From positions 1-22,084 of the forward strand of contig JBJOQO010000057.1 of NCBI GenBank assembly GCA_046049865.1: a stretch of 22,084 bases of DNA, written 5' to 3'. Positions 16,001 through 22,084 of the stretch are shown in pieces. This DNA is from JANPCX01 sp046049865. Lineage in GTDB: Bacteria; Pseudomonadota; Gammaproteobacteria; Burkholderiales; Burkholderiaceae_C. Each line of letters starts with the position of its first letter. The stretch's first letter is position 1. A program made the position numbers and the translations under genes. A model generated the notes under the pieces. That model saw only the letters and a list, made by a program, of their open reading frames with translations, was not told the DNA's origin and did not search any database.

Positions 16001-17081
16001 TCGAGACGTTGCGGCCCAACTTATTCAGAAAAAATTGCGTCAAGCTGGCATGGACGCTTTGCAGCGTATCGCTTGGCTGGTGGCCGACTTGCCTTTCCGG
16101 GCTGATGCAGCGGTAGAGTTGTCTGCCTTGGTCGGGGACAACGAACGCCGAGCCGTCGCCTTGGGAGAGGCCCTGCACGAACAAGGTGTGTTCAAACACG
16201 CGGCACTGCAGCTTGCTCCCAGCGCGCTGGAACACCTGGTAGCGGTTTTGGTACCGATCACACCCGCCGACCGCACCCTTGGTGGAGGTTGGGTAACCAA
16301 TGCAGAGCACCGGGGCGACACCGTACGCGGCTTATTGGCGGCGCTCTCTTCCAACCCCAGCCAAGAGGCCAAAGCGGTGTTGCAGCGCTTGGCCCAAACA
16401 CCGAGCCTCAGCGCCTGGTCTGAAGCCATTCAATTCAGTCTGCGGAGCCACGCGGCCACTGCGAGAGAAGCCAACTTTCAGGTGCCCAATGCGAAAACCG
16501 TGGCATGTACTTTGGCCAATCAGGTACCCGCCAACCCAGCTGATTTGCGGGCGTTGGTGATGGATCACCTTGCTCAAATGCAAGACCAGTGGCGAGGGCG
16601 TGACACATTTGCACTGAAACTTTTTTGGCAAGACTCGATACGAAAACCAAAAGAAGAAAACTTTTGCCGAGACTTGTTGCTTGAAAAGCTACGCGCACAC
16701 CTCAAACCACTGAACATTTTGGTGGGGCGCGAATGCAGTGCTGCACGAGACAAACGGATTGATATGTGCGCCGAGTTCACGCAAGCGAACCGGCGCATCG
16801 TCCTACCCATTGAAGTGAAAGAAGATCACCACGACAAACTCTGGACGGCTTGGCGCGACCAGTTGAAGCACCTCTACACCATCGACCCGGATGCTCAGGG
16901 TTTTGGGCTCTACCTGGTGTTGTGGTTTGGCACCGCAACAAGGCTTCCTCCGGAAGGACTGAAGCCACGCAAGAGGTTGCAGAACGCAGAACAACTGCTT
17001 CAGGCGCTTCAGGAGCGCATCCCCCCCGCAGACCGCCACCGACTGGCGGTTCAAGTGCTCGACTTGTCCTGGCCTGAATAA
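13023..17081 (+). CDS. Giant NACHT/STAND-like NTPase with C-terminal PD-(D/E)XK-like nuclease region
   Basis: About 1352 residues from ATG 13023. A TTG at 13005, overlapping the upstream stop as TTGA, would add six. Residue numbers count from the ATG. Walker A is GDPGSGKTH (38-46). The Walker B VFIDGLDEVR (79-88) is the NACHT-type DGLDE form, followed by LSCREADW (115-122), SPLLLDLM (185-192) and a winged-helix end RHRSIAEYLGG (300-310), all typical of NACHT/STAND switches. A long, mainly helical middle (about 320-1180) has repeat-like character and a charged, coiled-coil-prone stretch near 740-777. The C-terminus has E1211/E1212 in KEENFCRDLL, D1247 in KRIDMCAEF, and E1264-x-K1266 in PIEVKED, then a helix with WRDQLKHLY: a PD-(D/E)XK core with normal spacing. 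It has no signal peptide. I infer a surveillance protein whose helical part senses a ligand and whose nuclease acts on nucleic acid. Confidence 0.8.
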   Translation: MASLHIPRSASKVDPDTKSQETRSLSGWRDRDAYVLLGDPGSGKTHAMEEECKAVGGLFLKAHDVVHGIAPTSISGLTVFIDGLDEVRAGTSDGRTPFNAIRKWLFDQGGPRFRLSCREADWRGASDLEKLKQVAPSNEVTKLHLVPLSDADAQVLLKARSGEIGDLNVFMTSLKKAGLSELLRSPLLLDLMVKAGQIGTGLTTRSSIYERACEQLAREENEEHLEAKPPKAQQTRALLHDAGLLCAILLLSGQRGVATAPKAASADTFSPFDLALPWRDLDAALGSKVFTMTNRVAEPRHRSIAEYLGGRALAQCIQEGLPLKRVLALMQGRDGMPVDPLRGLWAWLAVYLPQARDHLVSLDPLGFVLNGDVAALGLDERIGVLNALEKLAEKDAGFLQGVWVSHPFGPLARSDMAPVYEQILRDPRRDPGHLSFMECVFTALQNGQTMPSLASALQAWIEDAKLASHLRVDAYLAWKNSVGFSANIAMQWLQAIQSGKLQDNDDELCGVLLRDLYPEHVQPSEVFAYWHEPKQKFTYGRYSTFWHHWLWTQTQPQEFAALCDGWLQIKPASNATGLFAHEVSAIASKLLAHSLNTAGDKVSDARLYDWLGIGLDEYGSSSLTPDERDIVRQWLSALPDRMKALVAIGLARAVADKHGRWNFWQAQQRLHGAHLPRDWLFWLLDQARIASNPELARFCFIQAAHAALEPREDFDNPTLEQVKAWLVQFGAKWPDSSQWLEETRQSRAYYKAEQSSREKRYQLQQAAEEEKRKQALAPHLPSVLSGTAPPGLLHDLARSYSGGFSNIKGETPLERVGHYLVTDRTTAQAAIEAIPLVLQRPDLPTVEEALALAAKGRQHYIRPAALLAAKLVHEQGNNAPLNWPQDLTQRLVAYYLTDGTGDMPAWYHLLAEHRAEWVAPVLENYALRQFKTQSKGQSSPYVTGLWSLGGEARHVQLTRLALPDLLQAVPLRANPGMRSMLNRSLLSALPALDRDVAAQLIQKKLRQAGMDALQRIAWLVADLPFRADAAVELSALVGDNERRAVALGEALHEQGVFKHAALQLAPSALEHLVAVLVPITPADRTLGGGWVTNAEHRGDTVRGLLAALSSNPSQEAKAVLQRLAQTPSLSAWSEAIQFSLRSHAATAREANFQVPNAKTVACTLANQVPANPADLRALVMDHLAQMQDQWRGRDTFALKLFWQDSIRKPKEENFCRDLLLEKLRAHLKPLNILVGRECSAARDKRIDMCAEFTQANRRIVLPIEVKEDHHDKLWTAWRDQLKHLYTIDPDAQGFGLYLVLWFGTATRLPPEGLKPRKRLQNAEQLLQALQERIPPADRHRLAVQVLDLSWPE

Positions 17082-17161
17082 AACGCCGACTTGACCGCTC
17101 GGGCCCCGTCCCATTGCTTTCATCGCCACCCCACCCCGCAAAACTACGCACGGGTAATTCA

Positions 17162-17182
17162 CAACCCTTTTAGCCAGGGTTG
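17162..17182 (+). terminator. Inverted repeat downstream of the NACHT-like gene
   Basis: CAACCCT (17162-17168) and AGGGTTG (17176-17182) form a 7-bp stem with a 7-nt loop, 80 bp after the stop of the large NTPase gene. There is no T run after it, so it is at best a factor-dependent terminator; it could equally belong to the pyc control region. Confidence 0.3.
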
Positions 17183-17189
17183 GGCACAT

Positions 17190-17231
17190 GTTATGCATGC
17201 TGCTCATCTTAAGATGCGCGCTGCGCATAAC
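17190..17231. promoter_or_regulatory. 42-bp dyad upstream of pyruvate carboxylase
   Basis: Two nested inverted repeats share one axis at 17210/17211: inner CATCTTAAGATG (17205-17216) and outer arms GTTATGC (17190-17196) and GCATAAC (17225-17231). Part of the sequence between them also pairs. The right edge is 23 bp before the pyc ATG (17255). It could be an operator for a dimeric or tetrameric regulator, or a hairpin in the pyc leader. Confidence 0.45.
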
Positions 17232-17254
17232 CAGCCTGAGTTGAGAGTCCCGCC

Positions 17255-20200
17255 ATGAGCCACCGTCCCATCCGTTCCATCCTGATCGCCAACCGCTCCG
17301 AGATCGCCATTCGTGTGATGCGGGCAGCTTCTGAAATGCGCATCCGCACCGTGGCGATCTACTCGCAACAAGACCGGCAGGCGCTGCACCGTTTTAAGGC
17401 AGACGAGAGTTATTTGGTGGGCGAGGGCAAAAAGCCGCTCGCCGCCTACCTGGATGGCGACGACATCCTGCGCATTGCCAAACAAGCGGGTGTGGATGCC
17501 ATTCACCCCGGTTACGGCTTTTTGTCCGAGAACCCCGACTTCGCCGAAAGCGTGATCGCCGCAGGCATCCGCTGGATCGGCCCTTCGCCCGAGGTGATGC
17601 GCACCTTGGGCAACAAGGTGGCCGCACGCCATGCGGCGGTGGCTGCAGGCGTGGCTGTGATGCCCGCCACACCGCCGCTACCGATGGACGTGGTCGAGTG
17701 CGCCAAGCTCGCTGCTGGCATCGGCTACCCGGTGATGCTCAAAGCCAGCTGGGGTGGCGGTGGCCGCGGCATGCGGGTGATTGAAAACGAAGGCGAACTC
17801 GCCGCCTCGCTGGAGGCCTCGCGCCGCGAGGCGCTGGCGGCCTTTGGCAACGACGAGGTCTATTTTGAAAAACTGATCCGCCGCGCCCGCCATGTGGAAG
17901 TGCAAATTTTGGGCGACCAGCACGGCAACGTGGTGCACCTGTATGAACGCGACTGCACCGTGCAGCGCCGCAACCAAAAAGTGGTGGAACGTGCGCCCGC
18001 GCCCTACCTTGATGCCGCAGGCCGCGCCGCCCTGTGCGACAGCGCCTTGAAGCTGATGCGCTCGGTGGGCTACACCCATGCGGGCACGGTTGAATTTTTG
18101 ATGGACGCCGACGATGGCCGCTGTTATTTTATCGAGGTGAACCCACGCATCCAGGTGGAGCACACCGTCACCGAAATGATCACCGGTGTGGACATCGTGA
18201 AGGCGCAAATCCGCATCACCGAAGGCGGCTATGTGGGCGTCACCGGAGACGAATCACCCGATCCCAACGACGACAAAGTGCGCCACCCCACCGGCGTGCC
18301 ACCGCAAGCGCTGATTCCGCTGAACGGCCACGCGCTGCAATGCCGCGTGACCACCGAGGACCCCGAGAACGGCTTTTTGCCCGACTACGGCAAACTCGCC
18401 GCCTACCGCAGCGCGGCGGGTTTTGGCATTCGGTTGGACGCGGGCACAGCCTATGGCGGCGCGGTGATCACGCCCTATTACGACTCGCTCTTGGTCAAGG
18501 TGACCGCCTGGGCTCCCACCGCCAAGGAAACCATCCAGCGCATGGACCGCGCCTTGCGCGAGTTCCGCATTCGGGGCGTGTCCACCAATTTGCAGTTCCT
18601 GGAAAACTTGATCAACCATCCAGCGTTTGCCAACGACACCCAAGGTGTGCTGACCACACGTTTCATCGAGAACACCCCGGAGCTGCTGGCCTTCACCGCG
18701 CGGCGCGACCGCGCCACCAAGCTGCTGCGCTTTTTGGCCGAGGTGGCGGTGCATGGCAACCCCGAAGTGCAAGGCCGCACCCTGCCTGCCTTGCCCCTGC
18801 CCAAACCGGTGTTGCCGAAAGTGGCTTTGGACACCGCCATTCCCGACGGCACCCGCCAGCGCCTGCAAGCATTGGGCGCAACAAAGTTTTCTGAGTGGAT
18901 GCTGGGCCAGCGCCAGGTCTTGATCACCGACACCACCATGCGCGACGCCCACCAGTCGCTGCTGGCCACCCGCATGCGCACCGCCGACATGCTGCCCATT
19001 GCGCCTTTTTATGCACGCGAGTTGTCCAAGCTCTTCTCGCTGGAATGTTGGGGCGGTGCCACCTTTGACGTGGCCCTGCGCTTCTTGAAAGAAGACCCCT
19101 GGTTGCGCCTGGCCCAGCTGCGCGCAGCCGTTCCCAATGTGCTCTTCCAAATGCTGCTGCGCGGCTCCAATGGCGTGGGTTACACCAACTACGCCGACAA
19201 CGTGGTGCAGCACTTTGTGCAGCAGGCGGCCAAAGGCGGCATTGATTTGTTCCGCGTGTTCGACGCCCTGAACTGGGTGAAAAACATGCGCGTGGCGATT
19301 GACGCCGTGGTGGACACCGGCGCCCTGTGCGAAGGCGCCATCTGCTACAGCGGCGATTTGTTCGACGCCAAACGTGACAAATACAACCTCAAGTACTACA
19401 CAGCCGTCGCCCGCGAACTGCAAGCCGCAGGCGTGCACCTGCTGGCCATCAAAGACATGGCCGGCATCTGCCGCCCGCGCGCGGCCGCTGCTTTGGTCAA
19501 AGCGCTGAAAGAAGAAACCGGCCTGCCCGTGCACTTCCACACCCACGACACCAGCGGCGCGGCCAGCGCCTCGGTGCTTGCTGCGGTGGAAGCCGGTTGT
19601 GATGCAGTAGACGGCGCGCTTGATGCCATGAGTGGCCTCACATCGCAGCCCAATTTGTCGTCCATCGCGGCGGCGCTGCAAGGCACGGTGCGTGACCCCG
19701 GCTTGTCGCAACACGCCTTGCACGCCGCCTCCATGTACTGGGAAGGCGTGCGGCGGTTTTACTCGCCGTTTGAATCCGACATTCGCTCCGGCACCGCCGA
19801 CGTCTACCGCCACGAAATGCCCGGCGGCCAGTACACCAATTTGCGCGAACAAGCGCGCTCACTCGGCCTGGCCCACCGCTGGACCGAGGTGTCGCAAACC
19901 TATGCCGATGTGAACCAACTCTTTGGCGACATCGTGAAAGTCACCCCCACCTCCAAGGTCGTCGGCGACATGGCCTTGATGATGGTCGCGAGCGACCTCA
20001 CACCCCAAGACGTGAGCGACCCCGCCCGCGAAGTAGCCTTCCCCGAGTCCGTGGTCTCGCTCTTCAAAGGCGAGCTGGGTTTCCCACCCGACGGTTTCCC
20101 CGCCGCGCTGTCACGCAAGGTGCTCAAACTGGCCAGCAGCGAACAACCCCCCGAGGCCTATCGCCCGGGCGACCGCCTGCCACCGGTGGACATGTTGGCC

Positions 20201-20770
20201 ATGCGTGAACAAGCTGAAGCTGAATGCGAGCAGCCGCTGGACGAGCAACAGCTCGCGTCCTATTTGATGTACCCCAAGGTCACCCGCGAGTTCTTCGCCC
20301 ACCAGCGCAACTTTGGTGACACCTCGGTACTGCCCACCCCCGTGTTCTTCTACGGCCCGCAGCCGCAGCAAGAAATGGCACTGGAAATTGACCCCGGCAA
20401 AACCTTGCTCGTGGCCCTGCAGTCCATCTCCGACGACGGCGAAGCCGCGAAAAAAGTGCAGTTCGAACTCAACGGCCAGTCACGCACCGTGCGCGTTCAG
20501 CGCACCGACGGCGCGCAAGCCGCGACCCGCCCCGTGGCCGACCCAAACAACCCCCTGCACATCGCCGCCCCCATGCCCGGCGGCATCGTCAGCGTAGCCG
20601 TCACCGTGGGCCAGCACATCACCGCAGGCAGCACCTTGTTGGCCCTTGAAGCCATGAAGATGGAAACCCACGTCACCGCCGATCGCGACGGCGTCGTAGA
20701 AGCCGTGCTCGTGGTGCCTGGGGATCGGGTCCAGGCTAAGGATTTGTTGGTGGTGTTGAAGGGGGCGTGA
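17255..20770 (+). CDS. pyc: Pyruvate carboxylase
   Basis: A single-chain pyruvate carboxylase of 1171 residues that carboxylates pyruvate to oxaloacetate, feeding the TCA cycle. The biotin carboxylase part (about 1-460) begins IRSILIANRSEIAIRVMRAA and has the glycine-rich ATP-grasp loop GGGGRGM (about 167-173) and EVNPRIQVEHTVTE. The carboxyltransferase part starts near 555 with DTTMRDAHQSLLATRMRT, contains IKDMAG with the probable carboxylated K733, and has the metal-site motif HFHTHDTSG. The C-terminal biotinyl domain carries EAMKMET, with K1135 to be biotinylated. The length and domain order match the alpha4 type. The start ATG has GAGAG nine bases upstream. It stands alone, behind a 42-bp dyad, and converges on the kinase gene at 20833. 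Confidence 0.97.
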   Translation: MSHRPIRSILIANRSEIAIRVMRAASEMRIRTVAIYSQQDRQALHRFKADESYLVGEGKKPLAAYLDGDDILRIAKQAGVDAIHPGYGFLSENPDFAESVIAAGIRWIGPSPEVMRTLGNKVAARHAAVAAGVAVMPATPPLPMDVVECAKLAAGIGYPVMLKASWGGGGRGMRVIENEGELAASLEASRREALAAFGNDEVYFEKLIRRARHVEVQILGDQHGNVVHLYERDCTVQRRNQKVVERAPAPYLDAAGRAALCDSALKLMRSVGYTHAGTVEFLMDADDGRCYFIEVNPRIQVEHTVTEMITGVDIVKAQIRITEGGYVGVTGDESPDPNDDKVRHPTGVPPQALIPLNGHALQCRVTTEDPENGFLPDYGKLAAYRSAAGFGIRLDAGTAYGGAVITPYYDSLLVKVTAWAPTAKETIQRMDRALREFRIRGVSTNLQFLENLINHPAFANDTQGVLTTRFIENTPELLAFTARRDRATKLLRFLAEVAVHGNPEVQGRTLPALPLPKPVLPKVALDTAIPDGTRQRLQALGATKFSEWMLGQRQVLITDTTMRDAHQSLLATRMRTADMLPIAPFYARELSKLFSLECWGGATFDVALRFLKEDPWLRLAQLRAAVPNVLFQMLLRGSNGVGYTNYADNVVQHFVQQAAKGGIDLFRVFDALNWVKNMRVAIDAVVDTGALCEGAICYSGDLFDAKRDKYNLKYYTAVARELQAAGVHLLAIKDMAGICRPRAAAALVKALKEETGLPVHFHTHDTSGAASASVLAAVEAGCDAVDGALDAMSGLTSQPNLSSIAAALQGTVRDPGLSQHALHAASMYWEGVRRFYSPFESDIRSGTADVYRHEMPGGQYTNLREQARSLGLAHRWTEVSQTYADVNQLFGDIVKVTPTSKVVGDMALMMVASDLTPQDVSDPAREVAFPESVVSLFKGELGFPPDGFPAALSRKVLKLASSEQPPEAYRPGDRLPPVDMLAMREQAEAECEQPLDEQQLASYLMYPKVTREFFAHQRNFGDTSVLPTPVFFYGPQPQQEMALEIDPGKTLLVALQSISDDGEAAKKVQFELNGQSRTVRVQRTDGAQAATRPVADPNNPLHIAAPMPGGIVSVAVTVGQHITAGSTLLALEAMKMETHVTADRDGVVEAVLVVPGDRVQAKDLLVVLKGA

Positions 20771-20832
20771 GGGGCGTGCGGATGTCCAGTTTTGTGACAC
20801 CTAGCGAGCTAACCGTGCGACGCGCCGATGGC

Positions 20833-21429
20833 TCAAAGCTCGAGCGAGGCGGCACTGCGCGCATGTTGCATACGTGGGTGTGCAGTCGCCTCAGGCGATT
20901 CTCGGAGCCATTGCGCCAGAGAGAGTGCTGTGCTGGCTGCCGACGTACAGCTTGTGTCGACTTCAATGTCGTAGAGACAGTGTGCGTGCACTGAAGCGAG
21001 CTGCGATTGAGCGAGCCCAAGCGGTCTGTTGCCGCGACTATGTTCGCGTCGACACAGCTCTTCTTCGCTGCACTTCACGCCGACAAACAAAACTCTGTGG
21101 TCAATCAGGTCTTCAAGCATGTACGCGAGCGCCTTGGACGTAAGCACATGGTCAATGAATACGTTCTGACCACAGGCAGCAAACTGTGCAGCCGCCTTGT
21201 TCATCGCGCGACAAAGAGCTTCAAACCTTAGCGAAGCTTGATCCCGGTACTCGTCAGCCCAATATCCGGGCGGTTCCATCGCGCGGAATACATCGAGTTG
21301 CAGGTGGAGAAATTGGAGTTCCGGGGCCTGCCGCTGTAGTTCGACTGCAATGGAAGATTTCCCTGAGCTGGAGGTGCCGTTCAATACCACGATCGTTCCT
21401 TTGCGGAGAGGCGAAGATAAGCTGGACAC
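20833..21429 (-). CDS. Chloramphenicol phosphotransferase-like P-loop kinase
   Basis: A 198-residue protein of the chloramphenicol 3-O-phosphotransferase family. The start is GTG 21427-21429, with AGGAAG just upstream. Motifs: P-loop NGTSSSGKSS (17-26), D46 in LQLDVF (at the position of the catalytic aspartate in the Streptomyces enzyme), FIDHVL (91-96), then VGVKCSEEELCRREHSRGNR and PLGLAQSQ, and YDIEVDTS (153-160). These follow the family closely. Whether chloramphenicol is a substrate cannot be read from sequence; most chromosomal homologues probably phosphorylate other hydroxylated compounds. The last 35 residues are less typical. It stands next to an orphan antitoxin and a degraded esterase. 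Confidence 0.85.
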   Translation of the reverse strand: MSSLSSPLRKGTIVVLNGTSSSGKSSIAVELQRQAPELQFLHLQLDVFRAMEPPGYWADEYRDQASLRFEALCRAMNKAAAQFAACGQNVFIDHVLTSKALAYMLEDLIDHRVLFVGVKCSEEELCRREHSRGNRPLGLAQSQLASVHAHCLYDIEVDTSCTSAASTALSLAQWLRESPEATAHPRMQHARSAASLEL

Positions 21430-21518
21430 TGTGCTTCCTAATGTTTGAATTCAGCGGCGTTGGGGTCAAGCGCTGAGGTCTTGCATTTGAGCCACATTTC
21501 GCAAAAACCAGCTCACTT

Positions 21519-21722
21519 CTAGTTGAGATTCAGCTTCCGGTGCGACGCCGCGCAGTCTCGAAGGTACAAATTGATGAGGCTTTGATACGGAATGCCAACA
21601 TCTTCAGAAATGGTCTTGAAGTATGTGATGGAATCTTCATCCAGCCGAATGGTGATTTGCTTCGTGAGTTGAGCGGCATAGGGATTCTTGCTTGCAGCGG
21701 AGAAGTCGTACTCTTTGCGCAT
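21519..21722 (-). CDS. BrnA/CopG-type antitoxin, apparently without its toxin
   Basis: A 67-residue ribbon-helix-helix protein. The start MRKEYDFSAASKNPYAAQLT and the following KQITIRLDEDSITYFKTISE match BrnA-like or CopG-like antitoxins, as does the C-terminal IPYQSLINLYLRDCA. The ATG at 21720-21722 is preceded by AGAGG. In brnTA loci the toxin gene lies immediately upstream of the antitoxin, but here only 35 bp separate this gene from the stop codon of an esterase remnant and no BrnT-like frame is visible on either side. It may be a solitary antitoxin, or it may act as a repressor only. Confidence 0.8.
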   Translation of the reverse strand: MRKEYDFSAASKNPYAAQLTKQITIRLDEDSITYFKTISEDVGIPYQSLINLYLRDCAASHRKLNLN

Positions 21723-21757
21723 GGGGCACCTCTACCGATAAAGCATACAGGCCCCAC

Positions 21758-22069
21758 TCAAGCCTGACTGAGTTCACCCACCGCTGAGGCCGTGCGCTGC
21801 TCCAAAGGAAGCCGCGCAGGCGTTGCCAAAGGCGAAGCGCGTTTGAATTGCTTGGCCACAAAGGCCCACACCAGGCGCGATGCATCTGGGCCACTCGGGT
21901 CGCTGAAAGGTTGGCGCGCCGCGCCGCCGCTCCAGGCGTGGCCCAAGCGGGTCACTTCGTATGCGTTCCGCCAACCCACCCTATGCAAACGAATAGAAGG
22001 CTGCGAAGGTTGCTGTTTTGACAACAGCGAGGGCGAGGCAAATGGAAACGGTGGGATGGCACGAGAAGA
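21758..22069 (-). pseudogene. C-terminal remnant of a PHB-depolymerase-family esterase
   Basis: The reverse-strand frame contains WRNAYEVTRLGHAWSGG followed by a DPSGPDASRLVWAF segment. This matches the extreme C-terminus of poly(3-hydroxybutyrate) depolymerase-type esterases, including the histidine of the catalytic triad in GHAW. Reading upstream, the frame meets an in-frame TGA at 22070-22072, and the codons between it and the match (Ser/Pro-rich) do not resemble the family. The lipase-box GxSxG part is not found in any frame up to the window edge. The piece therefore looks like a 3' fragment left by a deletion or insertion. A longer gene broken by one stop or frameshift just beyond the edge is the alternative. 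Confidence 0.6.
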
Positions 22070-22084
22070 TCAAGCGACAACTGG
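22042..22084 (+). CDS. Possible start of a rightward gene (runs off the right edge)
   Basis: ATG 22042 is preceded by GAGGGCGAGG at usable spacing and opens a frame METVGWHEKIKRQL that continues to the window end. Fourteen codons are too few to identify a product. It overlaps the edge of the esterase remnant on the other strand, which fits that remnant being non-functional. Confidence 0.35.
   Translation, partial: METVGWHEKIKRQL

Noticed and set aside
7432..17199. A shared 10-mer GTTATGCATG near 7434 and at 17190, as a possible insertion boundary repeat
   Set aside because: A 10-base repeat is expected many times by chance in 22 kb, and no recombinase gene or tRNA site accompanies it.
18254..19852. 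A 532-codon open frame on the reverse strand within pyc
   Set aside because: It lies wholly antisense to a convincing pyruvate carboxylase, and its translation is His/Gly/Gln-rich with no family features. It is a by-product of codon bias in a high-GC gene.
21430..21475. A possible integron attC-like repeat between the antitoxin and kinase genes
   Set aside because: Short complementary boxes (CCT/AGG and TTGA/TCAA) give an attC-like outline, but the essential GTT of the core site is missing, the segment is only about 42 nt, and no integrase is present.

Overview
The window looks like a chromosomal segment of a betaproteobacterium of the order Burkholderiales, most likely family Comamonadaceae. 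This rests on the moderately high G+C content and on the gene order metK < > lipid A acyltransferase - lipid A acyltransferase - dapF - DUF484 - xerC, which from family knowledge I regard as typical of that group. The assignment is inferred; no 16S rRNA or other marker gene is present.

Layout. (1) 1-4893 is core housekeeping. The 5' part of metK reads leftward, behind a roughly 180-nt leader that can fold. Divergent from it is a tightly packed rightward operon of two lysophospholipid acyltransferases, diaminopimelate epimerase, a DUF484 protein and the XerC recombinase. (2) 4917-7401 holds a leftward DUF3455 lipoprotein, then a rightward Lon-like AAA+ ATPase without a protease domain and a DUF2062 membrane protein. 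(3) 7432-8441 is a leftward hicA-hicB toxin-antitoxin pair with a third, unrecognised gene overlapping hicB by four bases. A 12-bp palindrome lies just upstream of hicA. (4) 8580-10573 is a leftward cluster: a HEXXH metallopeptidase-like protein, a DUF167/YggU protein, a gamma-glutamylamine-cyclotransferase-like protein and a small cupin. (5) 10744-11631 is a Kv-type voltage-gated potassium channel with a cytoplasmic zinc ribbon.

(6) 11700-17081 is the most unusual part. It is a two-gene rightward unit encoding a DUF4143-type AAA ATPase and a protein of about 1350 residues. The large protein has an N-terminal NACHT/STAND-like NTPase, a very long helical middle, and C-terminal residues that fit a PD-(D/E)XK nuclease core. 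The unit starts with a perfect 16-bp palindrome next to a TATAAT box placed so that the mRNA should be leaderless. The architecture (sensor-like repeats, STAND-type switch, nuclease-like end) suggests an antiviral or self/non-self surveillance system. That function is inference, and I do not recognise the pair as a named system.

(7) 17255-20770 is a full-length pyruvate carboxylase, preceded by a 42-bp dyad. (8) 20833-22084 is a small mosaic: a chloramphenicol-phosphotransferase-like kinase, an apparently orphan BrnA/CopG-type antitoxin, the C-terminal remnant of a PHB-depolymerase-family esterase, and the first codons of a possible rightward gene running off the edge.

No rRNA, tRNA, CRISPR array, insertion sequence or transposase was found. 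The longest stretches without a gene are about 170-220 bp. They hold the metK/acyltransferase divergent region (371-577), the DUF3455/AAA divergent region (5466-5683), the gap between the metallopeptidase and the channel (10574-10743, nothing recognised), and the pyc upstream region (17082-17254).
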